Assembly (NCBI RefSeq): GCF_016093545.1
Contig: NZ_JADKYX010000014.1
Coordinates: forward strand, 62,001-126,000
Reading direction: 5' to 3'
Source: Massilia rhizosphaerae
GTDB taxonomy: Bacteria > Pseudomonadota > Gammaproteobacteria > Burkholderiales > Burkholderiaceae_D
Length of the DNA: 64,000 nt
The position numbers were made by a program, and so were the translations under genes. Of this stretch, positions 34,437-41,851 are shown in pieces (positions within the stretch are counted from its first letter, which is position 1; each line of letters starts with the position of its first letter). The notes below the pieces were generated by a model. It saw only the letters and a program-made list of their open reading frames with translations, was not told where the DNA came from and made no database searches.

Positions 34437-35744
34437 TCAATCCAGGGCGGCCGCCTTCAGCCGCCGGTACAGGCTGCGCTCGCTCATGCCGAGCGCCGTG
34501 GCGAGTTCCTTGCGCGATCCCTTGAAACGCCTGACATAGTCCCGGAAACCCGCATCGTCGCCCGGTTCGGCGGGCGGCGGAGGGGGCGCCGCCACGTCGA
34601 GATGCAGATGGTCGGGACGGATTTCGCCGTCGTCGGCAAACAGGCGGGCCCGTTCGAGAACGTTGCGCAGTTCGCGAATATTGCCCGGCCAATCGTGCGC
34701 CATCAGCGTGGCCAGCGCGGCGCTCGACAGGTGCATGCGCTTGCCGGTGACGCTGGCGCTGCGTGCGAGCAGCGACTCCACCAGCATCGGTATGTCCTCG
34801 CGCCGTTCGCGCAGCGGCGGCAGGCGGATCGGGAAGGCGCTGATCCGGTAGTACAGATCCTCGCGAAATGCCTTGTTCTCGACCATCTCGCGCAGCGGCT
34901 TGTGGGTGGCCGCGACCAGCCGGAAGTCCGCCTGCAGCGTCTCGACGCCGCCGACGCGCCGGTACGTGCCCGATTCGATCAGGCGCAGCAGCTTGACCTG
35001 CATCGACAGCGGCACGTCGCCGATCTCGTCCAGGAACAGGGTGCCGCCCTGCGCCGTCTCCACCAATCCGGGCTTGCGATGGCTGGCGCCGGTAAACGCG
35101 CCGCGCTCGTAGCCGAACAGTTCGCTTTCGAACAGCGTTTCCGTGAGGCCGGAACAGTCGACGACGACGAACGGGCCGCGCGCCCGCGCGCTCTCCTCGT
35201 GCACGGCGCGCGCGAACAACTCCTTGCCGGTGCCGGATTCGCCCAGCAACAGCACGGGCAGGTCCGAGGGCGCCACCCGCCGCAACTCGCCGAGCACGCG
35301 GTTGAAGGCGGGCGAACTTCCCACCAGTCCCTTGCCGCTCGGCTGGGCGGAGGCGTGGCGCACCGTCTGCAGGCGCTCGACGAAGCCTACCACACGGTGG
35401 CCCGCATCGACGATGGGCCGCAATTCCACGTCGACGTGCTCCGGGCCGCGCGGCGTGTGATGGATGTGCAGCACGCGGTCGGGCGCGTGGGTGGCGAGCG
35501 CGTTGCGCATCGGGCAGTGTTCGCCGGCCTGGTCGCACGGGCGGTCGTAGTGGTGCGACATGGCGTAGCACTTGGTCCCGACATACGGCTTGTCGGCCGC
35601 CCCGAACTGGCGCTGGTAGGCCGTGTTGGCCGCCAGTATTTCGTAGTCCGTGTTCATGACGATCGTGGGGGCCGCCTCGTGGTCGAGATAGGAAATCAGG
35701 GCTTGCACTTCCGAAGCCTGGAGGACGTCGTGCGGGGTGTTCAT
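34437..35744 (-). CDS. fisR: FisR-type sigma-54 activator sensing sulfane sulfur
   Basis: The ATG at 35744 ([10 protein letters not shown]) gives 435 residues; a longer frame upstream runs into the control region. The N-terminal domain contains C59, C70 and C77 ([20 protein letters not shown]), the same C-x10-C-x6-C spacing known for the persulfide-sensing cysteines of Cupriavidus FisR. The AAA+ domain has Walker A GESGTGKE and the sigma-54 contact loop GAFTGA. A Fis-type helix-turn-helix ends the protein. It is divergent from the PDO-SQR operon and should activate it when sulfide or polysulfide builds up. Confidence 0.9.
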   Translation of the reverse strand: MNTPHDVLQASEVQALISYLDHEAAPTIVMNTDYEILAANTAYQRQFGAADKPYVGTKCYAMSHHYDRPCDQAGEHCPMRNALATHAPDRVLHIHHTPRGPEHVDVELRPIVDAGHRVVGFVERLQTVRHASAQPSGKGLVGSSPAFNRVLGELRRVAPSDLPVLLLGESGTGKELFARAVHEESARARGPFVVVDCSGLTETLFESELFGYERGAFTGASHRKPGLVETAQGGTLFLDEIGDVPLSMQVKLLRLIESGTYRRVGGVETLQADFRLVAATHKPLREMVENKAFREDLYYRISAFPIRLPPLRERREDIPMLVESLLARSASVTGKRMHLSSAALATLMAHDWPGNIRELRNVLERARLFADDGEIRPDHLHLDVAAPPPPPAEPGDDAGFRDYVRRFKGSRKELATALGMSERSLYRRLKAAALD

Positions 35745-35779
35745 GGGGAACCTGTCGGGGGAGGGCATCGCGCCCATTC

Positions 35780-35832
35780 TGCCTCGTTCTGCCACGACTG
35801 CCAAGTGGCAGTCGGAAACTGCCAATTCTGCC
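35780..35832. promoter_or_regulatory. Candidate FisR enhancer: array of TGCC half-sites
   Basis: Five forward TGCC motifs (35780, 35790, 35799, 35820, 35829) and one reverse copy occur in 53 bases, mostly 9-10 bases apart. The core is a perfect inverted repeat GACTGCC-AAGT-GGCAGTC at 35796-35813. The array lies 86-138 bases upstream of the sigma-54 promoter, the usual distance for a sigma-54 enhancer. Confidence 0.7.
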
Positions 35833-35888
35833 AACAGAGGCGGCCGCTTCCTTCACTGAGCCGCGATGTCATCGAAATTTTCCTGAAA

Positions 35889-35901
35889 ATTCAACGGCTT
35901 G
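35889..35901 (+). promoter_or_regulatory. Candidate IHF site
   Basis: ATTCAACGGCTTG fits the IHF consensus WATCAANNNNTTR at all but one fixed position. It lies between the enhancer array and the sigma-54 promoter, where IHF bending would bring FisR to the polymerase. Confidence 0.5.
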
Positions 35902-35917
35902 GCGGCGGATGATGGCA

Positions 35918-35933
35918 TGGCACGGAATTTGTA
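35918..35933 (+). promoter_or_regulatory. Sigma-54 promoter of the PDO-SQR-cyd operon
   Basis: TGGCACG-GAAT-TTGTA matches the sigma-54 consensus TGGCACG-N4-TTGCW with one change (GC to GT at the -12 element). Transcription should begin near 35944, about 25 bases before the persulfide dioxygenase start. Its presence next to a sigma-54 activator gene supports the assignment. Confidence 0.85.
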
Positions 35934-35967
35934 TAGAAGGGAGTGACTAACCCTGAAGGAGACTGTC

Positions 35968-36843
35968 ATGAGCAAGATACATGTCGAAGGCATGTTCGAC
36001 CCCGCCACCAGCACGATCAGCTACATCGTCATGGACGAGGCGAGCCGCCACTGCGCGCTCGTCGACAGCGTGCTCGACTACGACCCCAAGTCCGGCCGCA
36101 CGTCGACCGCCAGCGCCGACCGCCTGATCGAACGGGTCCACGCGCTCGACGCCAAGGTCGACTGGATCCTCGAGACGCACGCGCACGCCGACCACTTGTC
36201 GGCGGCGCCTTACCTGAAGGAGCGGCTGGGCGGGCGCATCGCGATCGGCGAACACATCCGCAAGGTGCAGGACGTGTTCGGCAAGCTGTTCAATGCGGGG
36301 CCGGGTTTCGCCCACGACGGCAGCCAGTTCGACCATCTGTTTCGCAACGGCGAGGAATTCATGATCGGCACCCTGGAAGCGGTGGCGATGCACACCCCCG
36401 GCCATACGCCAGCCTGCCTGACCTATGTCGTGCGCGACGGCGACGACCTGGCCGCCTTCGTCGGCGACACCCTGTTCATGCCCGACTACGGGACGGCGCG
36501 CTGCGATTTCCCCGGCGGCGACGCGCGCACGCTGTTCGCCTCGATCAACAAGGTGCTCAGCCTGCCGGGCCGCACGCGCCTGTACATGTGCCACGACTAC
36601 CAGCCGGGCGCGCGCGAGGTCCGCTACGAGACGACCGTCGAGGAAGAGCGCACGCACAACATCCACGTACGCGACGGCATCAGCGCGGAGGAATTCGTCG
36701 CCATGCGCAACGCGCGCGACGCCACGCTGCCGATGCCGGTCCTGATCCTGCCCGCCGTGCAGGTCAATATGCGGGCCGGCGGCCTGCCGGAGCCGGAGGA
36801 CAACGGCGTGCGCTACCTGAAGATTCCCCTCAACGCCATCTGA
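35968..36843 (+). CDS. pdo: Persulfide dioxygenase (ETHE1-like metallo-beta-lactamase fold)
   Basis: The 291-residue protein has the metallo-beta-lactamase motif THAHADH at residues 70-76 (H71, H73, D75, H76). Further metal-ligand regions are MHTPGHTPACL and FVGDTLFMPDYGTARCDFPG, the latter typical of ETHE1/PDO. It oxidises glutathione persulfide to sulfite. An AAGGAG ribosome site precedes it. It is the first gene of a sigma-54-driven operon with SQR. Confidence 0.93.
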   Translation: MSKIHVEGMFDPATSTISYIVMDEASRHCALVDSVLDYDPKSGRTSTASADRLIERVHALDAKVDWILETHAHADHLSAAPYLKERLGGRIAIGEHIRKVQDVFGKLFNAGPGFAHDGSQFDHLFRNGEEFMIGTLEAVAMHTPGHTPACLTYVVRDGDDLAAFVGDTLFMPDYGTARCDFPGGDARTLFASINKVLSLPGRTRLYMCHDYQPGAREVRYETTVEEERTHNIHVRDGISAEEFVAMRNARDATLPMPVLILPAVQVNMRAGGLPEPEDNGVRYLKIPLNAI

Positions 36844-36872
36844 CCCATCTGACCACGTACAAGGAGAGCATC

Positions 36873-37064
36873 ATGAAACGCAATGAAGGTACGCTCGACC
36901 GCGCCGCCCGCATCGGTGCCGGCGCCGGATTGATCGGTCTGCACCTGGCCGGCGTGCTGGGCCCCTGGGGCTGGATCGGCATCGTGCCGCTGCTCACCGG
37001 ATTGGTGGGGAGGTGCCCGTTGTACCGCCTGCTCGGCATCGACACTTGCAGGCTCGGGTCATGA
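36873..37064 (+). CDS. Small DUF2892 (YgaP-type) membrane protein
   Basis: The 63-residue protein starts at an ATG with AAGGAGA upstream. It reads NEGTLDRAARIGAGAGLIGL, then LGPWGWIGIVPLLTGLVGRC and PLYRLLGIDTC. These are the two-helix DUF2892 pattern often fused to or next to rhodaneses and sulfur oxidation enzymes. It probably helps sulfur transfer at the membrane, but its exact function is not established. Its stop overlaps the SQR start by 4 bases. Confidence 0.88.
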   Translation: MKRNEGTLDRAARIGAGAGLIGLHLAGVLGPWGWIGIVPLLTGLVGRCPLYRLLGIDTCRLGS

Positions 37065-38722
37065 ACATCAAGCACTTGAGCGCGGCGCTGTCCGTCGCGC
37101 CGCAGATCGCGCCGGCCGACGTGCCGGAGATCGCCGCGGCCGGTTACAAGGCGATCATCTGCAACCGCCCGGACGGGGAGGGGGCCGACCAGCCCAGCTT
37201 CCGCGAAGTCGAGCTGGCGGCGCAGGCCGAAGGGATCCCGGTGCGCTACCTGCCCGTGATCCCGGGGCAATTGAGCGATGCGCAGGCCGGCGAGTTCGGC
37301 CGCCTGCTGGACGAGTTGCCGAAGCCGGTGCTGGCCTACTGCCGCACCGGCATGCGCAGCGCCAGCCTGTGGGGCCTGTCGCGCGGCGGCAGCATGCCGC
37401 CGGCCGAGATCCTGGCCCGCGCCGGCGAATGCGGCTATGACCTGAGCGCGCTGGTGCGCCGCATGGTGGCGCCGGACAGCCGGGTCGATTTCGTCGATGC
37501 CGTGCACCAGGTCGTGATCGTCGGCGCGGGCGCGGCGGGGATCGCGGTGGCCGCGAGCCTGCGCGCGCGCGACCCGGACCTCGACGTCGCGATCATCGAT
37601 CCGGCCGACGTCCATTACTACCAGCCGGGCTGGACCCTGGTCGGCGCCGGCGTGTTCGACGCCGGCGAGACCGTCCGCGCAGTCGGGGCGCTGGTGCCCC
37701 GCGGCGTACGCTGGATCAAGTCGGCCGTGTCGCATTTCGACCCGGAGCGCGACACCGTGGTGCTGGAAGGATGCCGCCGCGTGCGCTACAAGCAACTGGT
37801 GGTATGCCCGGGCCTCAAGCTGGACTGGGGCGCCATCGCCGGACTCGAGGACACCCTGGGCGCCAACGGCGTGACGTCGAACTACCGCTTCGATCTCGCG
37901 CCCTACACCTGGGAGCTGGTGCAAAGCTTCCGGGGCGGCACCGCGCTGTTCACCCAACCGCCGATGCCGATCAAATGCGCGGGTGCGCCGCAGAAGGCCA
38001 TGTACCTGTCGTGCGACGCCTGGCGCCGGCGCGGCGTGCTCGACCAGGCGGACGTCCGCTTCGAGACCGCCGGCACCGCGCTGTTCGGCGTCGCCGACTA
38101 CGTGCCTGCGCTGATGGACTATGTGCGCGCCTACGGGATCAGCCTCGATTTCGGCCGCCGCCTGACGGCGGTGGACGGCGCGTGCCGCGTCGCCACGTTC
38201 GCCGTCGCGGCCCCGGACGGCGAGCGCGTCGAGCAGGTGCCGTTCGACTTCCTGCACGTGGTGCCGCCGCAGGTCGCCCCGGACTTCATCCGCGCCAGCC
38301 CGCTGGCCGACGCGGCGGGCTGGGTCGACGTCGACCAGTCCACCTTGCGCAGCAAACGCTATCCCAACGTGTTCGCGCTGGGCGACGCCGCCAACACGCC
38401 CAACGCGAAGACCGCGGCCGCCGCGCGCAAGCAGGCGCCGGTCGTCGCCCACAACGTGCTGTTCGCGCGCGGCCGGGGCGCGCGCGAGGCCCGCTACGAC
38501 GGCTACGGCTCCTGTCCGTTGACCGTCGAGCGCGGCAAGATCGTGCTGGCCGAGTTCACGTACGGCGGCAAGCTGGCGCCCAGCTTCCCGTCATGGCTGC
38601 TGGACGGCCGCAAGCCGTCGCGCCTGGCCTGGCTGCTGAAGGAACGCATCCTGCCGCCGCTGTACTGGCAGGGCATGCTGCGGGGCCGCGAATGGCTGGC
38701 GAAGCCGGAGATGGTGGGATGA
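37061..38722 (+). CDS. sqr: DUF442-sulfide:quinone oxidoreductase fusion
   Basis: The 553-residue protein has an N-terminal DUF442 domain (about residues 1-135) with a phosphatase/rhodanese-like loop CRTGMRS at 94-100. The SQR flavoprotein domain follows, with the FAD motif VVIVGAGAAGIAVA at 151-164. The two redox cysteines expected for human-type SQR are present at C306 (IKCAGAPQK) and C485 (YDGYGSCPL). It oxidises sulfide to persulfide and reduces quinone. The start overlaps the DUF2892 stop, and the stop overlaps the cydP start. Confidence 0.93.
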   Translation: MNIKHLSAALSVAPQIAPADVPEIAAAGYKAIICNRPDGEGADQPSFREVELAAQAEGIPVRYLPVIPGQLSDAQAGEFGRLLDELPKPVLAYCRTGMRSASLWGLSRGGSMPPAEILARAGECGYDLSALVRRMVAPDSRVDFVDAVHQVVIVGAGAAGIAVAASLRARDPDLDVAIIDPADVHYYQPGWTLVGAGVFDAGETVRAVGALVPRGVRWIKSAVSHFDPERDTVVLEGCRRVRYKQLVVCPGLKLDWGAIAGLEDTLGANGVTSNYRFDLAPYTWELVQSFRGGTALFTQPPMPIKCAGAPQKAMYLSCDAWRRRGVLDQADVRFETAGTALFGVADYVPALMDYVRAYGISLDFGRRLTAVDGACRVATFAVAAPDGERVEQVPFDFLHVVPPQVAPDFIRASPLADAAGWVDVDQSTLRSKRYPNVFALGDAANTPNAKTAAAARKQAPVVAHNVLFARGRGAREARYDGYGSCPLTVERGKIVLAEFTYGGKLAPSFPSWLLDGRKPSRLAWLLKERILPPLYWQGMLRGREWLAKPEMVG

Positions 38723-38919
38723 CCACGCTGTTCCGCAGCCGCAGCCGCGGCCTGCACCGCGCGACCGGTCTGCCGCTGGCGGCGGAAATCGCCATCGTGC
38801 TGGCGGTCAAGGTGACGCTGCTGTTCGCGCTGGCGCACCTGTTCTTCGCCGAACCGGAGGCGAAACACATGCGGATGGATCCCGCGCGGGTGACGCGGCA
38901 CCTGCTCACAACACGATAA
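38719..38919 (+). CDS. cydP: CydP-like small subunit of cytochrome bd oxidase
   Basis: The 66-residue protein has one membrane helix (AAEIAIVLAVKVTLLFALAH). The C-terminal FFAEPEAKHMRMDP resembles the small CydP proteins found before cydA. Its ATG overlaps the SQR stop (ATGA), directly coupling bd-oxidase translation to SQR. It precedes cydA by 25 bases. Confidence 0.75.
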   Translation: MTTLFRSRSRGLHRATGLPLAAEIAIVLAVKVTLLFALAHLFFAEPEAKHMRMDPARVTRHLLTTR

Positions 38920-38944
38920 ACGCAAGCAATCGGAGGTATGCGCA

Positions 38945-40513
38945 ATGTCTGTCATCGATGAAGTGGTCGCGCTGTCGCGGCTGCAGTTCGCCGTCACGGC
39001 GCTGTACCACTTCCTGTTCGTCCCGCTCACGCTGGGCCTGTCCTGGATCCTGGTGATCATGGAATCCGTCTACGTCATGACGGGCAGCGCGGTCTACAAG
39101 GACATGACGCGGTTCTGGGGCAAGCTGTTCGGCATCAACTTCGCCATGGGCGTCGCGACCGGCATCACGCTCGAATTCCAGTTCGGGACCAACTGGTCGT
39201 ACTACTCGCACTACGTCGGCGACATCTTCGGCACGCCGCTGGCGATCGAGGGCCTGGCCGCGTTCTTCCTGGAGTCGACCTTCGTCGGCCTGTTCTTCTT
39301 CGGCTGGGATCGCCTCAGCCGGCGCCAGCACCTGCTGGTGACCTTCCTGGTCGCGCTCGGCTCCAACATGTCGGCGCTGTGGATCCTGATCGCCAACGGC
39401 TGGATGAACAACCCGGTGGGCGCCGCGTTCAACATCGACACCATGCGCATGGAACTGGTCAGCATGACCGACGTGATCTTCAATCCGGTGGCCCAGGTCA
39501 AGTTCGTGCACACGGTCGCCGCCGGCTACGTCACGGCCTCGATGTTCGTGCTGGGAATCTCGGCCTGGTATCTGCTGCGGGCCCGCGATACCGCGTTCGC
39601 CCTGCGCTCGTTCGCCGTGGCGGCCGGGTTCGGCCTCGCGTCCGTGCTGTCGGTGATCGTGCTGGGCGACGAGTCGGGCTATACGGCCGGCGAGGTCAAC
39701 AAGGTCAAGCTGGCGACCATCGAAGCGGAGTGGGAAACCCAGCCGGCGCCGGCCAGCCTGACCCTGTTCGGCATCCCGAACGAGCAGGCCCGGCGCACCG
39801 ACTACGCGATCAAGCTGCCTTGGGTGCTGGGCTTGATCGGCACCCGCTCGACGGACGGCAAGGTCGTCGGCATCGCCGATCTCAAGCGCGAGCACGAAGT
39901 CCGCATCCGGCGCGGCATGCAGGCCTACGCGGACCTGGCGCGGCTGAAGTCGGGCGACCGCTCGCCCGCGGCGGTGGCGGCGTTCGAAGCGACCAAGGCC
40001 GATCTCGGCTACGGCCTGCTGCTGAAGAAGTACACCGACAAGGTGGTCGACGCGACGCCCGCCCAGATCGCGCGCGCCGTCGACGACACCATTCCGCACG
40101 TGCTGCCGATGTTCTGGGCGTTCCGCCTCATGGTGGGCCTGGGCTTCCTGTTCCTGTTCATCTTCGGCGCGTCGTTCTACTTCCTGGTGCGGCGCCGGCT
40201 GGCGCCCCAGCGCTGGCTGCTGCGGCTGGCCGCGCTCGCGATCCCGCTGCCGTGGATCGCGGCCGAACTCGGCTGGGTGGTGGCGGAGTACGGCCGCCAG
40301 CCCTGGACCATTGCCGGCGTGCTGCCGACCCACCTGTCCGCCTCCACGCTGACGCCCGGCAACCTGTATTTCAGCCTGGCCGGCTTCGTCGGCTTCTACA
40401 CGTTCCTGCTGGTGGTCGAGATGACGTTGATGGTCAAGTACGCGCGCCTGGGCCCGAGCAGCCTGCACACGGGCCGCTACCACCGCGAGCAGGGCGCCGG
40501 CCAGCCCACTTGA
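38945..40513 (+). CDS. cydA: Cytochrome bd ubiquinol oxidase subunit I
   Basis: The 522-residue protein is the length of E. coli CydA and has the long Q-loop (about residues 250-370). H22 in [12 protein letters not shown] is the likely haem b595 ligand. The diagnostic GRQPW motif appears in [17 protein letters not shown]. Subunit I binds the haems and oxidises quinol. A GGAGG ribosome site precedes it. Confidence 0.96.
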   Translation: MSVIDEVVALSRLQFAVTALYHFLFVPLTLGLSWILVIMESVYVMTGSAVYKDMTRFWGKLFGINFAMGVATGITLEFQFGTNWSYYSHYVGDIFGTPLAIEGLAAFFLESTFVGLFFFGWDRLSRRQHLLVTFLVALGSNMSALWILIANGWMNNPVGAAFNIDTMRMELVSMTDVIFNPVAQVKFVHTVAAGYVTASMFVLGISAWYLLRARDTAFALRSFAVAAGFGLASVLSVIVLGDESGYTAGEVNKVKLATIEAEWETQPAPASLTLFGIPNEQARRTDYAIKLPWVLGLIGTRSTDGKVVGIADLKREHEVRIRRGMQAYADLARLKSGDRSPAAVAAFEATKADLGYGLLLKKYTDKVVDATPAQIARAVDDTIPHVLPMFWAFRLMVGLGFLFLFIFGASFYFLVRRRLAPQRWLLRLAALAIPLPWIAAELGWVVAEYGRQPWTIAGVLPTHLSASTLTPGNLYFSLAGFVGFYTFLLVVEMTLMVKYARLGPSSLHTGRYHREQGAGQPT

Positions 40514-40523
40514 GGAGAACGAC

Positions 40524-41663
40524 ATGATCTTCGATTACGAAACCTACAAGCTCATCTGGTGGGCGTTCGTCGGCGTGCTGCTGGTCGGCTTCGCGCTCAC
40601 CGACGGCTTCGACTTCGGTGTCGGCATGCTGCTGCCCTTCGCCGGGCGCAACGACGGCGAGCGGCGCGTGCTGATCAACGCCATCGGCCCCACCTGGGAA
40701 GGCAACCAGACCTGGTTCATCACCGCCGGTGGCGCCACGTTCGCGGCCTGGCCGCTGGTCTACGCGACCGCGTTCTCCGGCTTCTACGTGGCGCTGATGG
40801 TGCTGCTGTTCTCCCTGTTCCTGCGCCCGGTGGGGTTCGACTACCGGGGCAAGGTGGCCGATCCGCGCTGGCGCTCGGCGTGGGACTGGGGCCTGTTCGC
40901 GGGCGGGCTCGTGCCGCCGCTGATCTTCGGGGTCGCGTTCGGCAACCTGCTGCTGGGCGTGCCGTTCCGCTACGACGAATCGATGCGGGTCGCGTACTAC
41001 GGCAGCTTCTTCGGGTTGCTGAATCCGTTCGGCCTCGTGGCCGGCCTGGTGTCGGTGCTGATGCTGCTGATGCATGGCGCGGCCTTTGCGCTGGTCAAGA
41101 CGGAAGGCGAGGTCGCCGCGCGGTCACGCCGCATCGGCATCGGCGCCGCGCTCGGCACCGCGCTGCTGTTCGCCGCCGCCGGCTTCTGGGTCGCGCACCT
41201 GCCGGGCATGCGCATCGACGCGATGCCGGACCCGAACGGCGCCTTCACGCCACTGGCCAAGACCGTGACGGTGGCGGACGGCGCGTGGATGGACAACTAT
41301 GGCCGGTGGCCGGCCATGATGGCGTTTCCCGCGGCCGGCGTCGGCGGCGCCCTGCTGGCGGCGCTGTGCATGGGGCTGCGCCGGCCGCGCCTGGCCTTCG
41401 GCGCCAGCGCGCTGGCCGTGGCGGCCATCATCGTGACGGCCGGCGCCGCGCTGTTTCCGTTCATCCTGCCGTCGTCGCTGGATCCGCGCAGCAGCCTCAC
41501 CGTCTGGGACGCCGTGTCGAGCAAGCGCACGCTGGGATTGATGTTCTGGATGGTGCTCCTGTTCCTGCCCATCATCGTCGCCTACACCGCCTGGGTCTAC
41601 CGGATCATGCGGGGCAAGGTGACGCTCGACTACATCCGCGAGAACGAACATACGTCGTACTGA
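40524..41663 (+). CDS. cydB: Cytochrome bd ubiquinol oxidase subunit II
   Basis: The 379-residue protein has about nine membrane helices. It begins [20 protein letters not shown] and has the family motifs [15 protein letters not shown] and [19 protein letters not shown]. It pairs with CydA. It starts 10 bases after cydA, with TGAGGAGA as its ribosome site. Confidence 0.96.
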   Translation: MIFDYETYKLIWWAFVGVLLVGFALTDGFDFGVGMLLPFAGRNDGERRVLINAIGPTWEGNQTWFITAGGATFAAWPLVYATAFSGFYVALMVLLFSLFLRPVGFDYRGKVADPRWRSAWDWGLFAGGLVPPLIFGVAFGNLLLGVPFRYDESMRVAYYGSFFGLLNPFGLVAGLVSVLMLLMHGAAFALVKTEGEVAARSRRIGIGAALGTALLFAAAGFWVAHLPGMRIDAMPDPNGAFTPLAKTVTVADGAWMDNYGRWPAMMAFPAAGVGGALLAALCMGLRRPRLAFGASALAVAAIIVTAGAALFPFILPSSLDPRSSLTVWDAVSSKRTLGLMFWMVLLFLPIIVAYTAWVYRIMRGKVTLDYIRENEHTSY

Positions 41664-41677
41664 GAAAGGAGAGCACC

Positions 41678-41845
41678 ATGTGGTATTTCAGCTGGATCCT
41701 CGGCGTGGGCCTGGCGCTGGCGGCGGGCATCATCAACGTGTTGTGGCTGGAGGCGAACTACGCCTTCGGCCGGCGCGAAGCGAGCGTGACGGAGACGCGC
41801 TTTTCCGAAGCGCGCGAGCAGGAGCGGCGCAAGCGGCGGCGCTGA
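41678..41845 (+). CDS. cydX: CydX small subunit of cytochrome bd oxidase
   Basis: The 55-residue protein begins MWYFSWILGVGLALAAGIIN, the signature of CydX/YbgT with one membrane helix. A charged tail (ARE-QERRKRRR) follows. It stabilises the oxidase. It is the last gene of the operon and ends 6 bases before the convergent P-type ATPase. Confidence 0.92.
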   Translation: MWYFSWILGVGLALAAGIINVLWLEANYAFGRREASVTETRFSEAREQERRKRRR

Positions 41846-41851
41846 AGAGGC

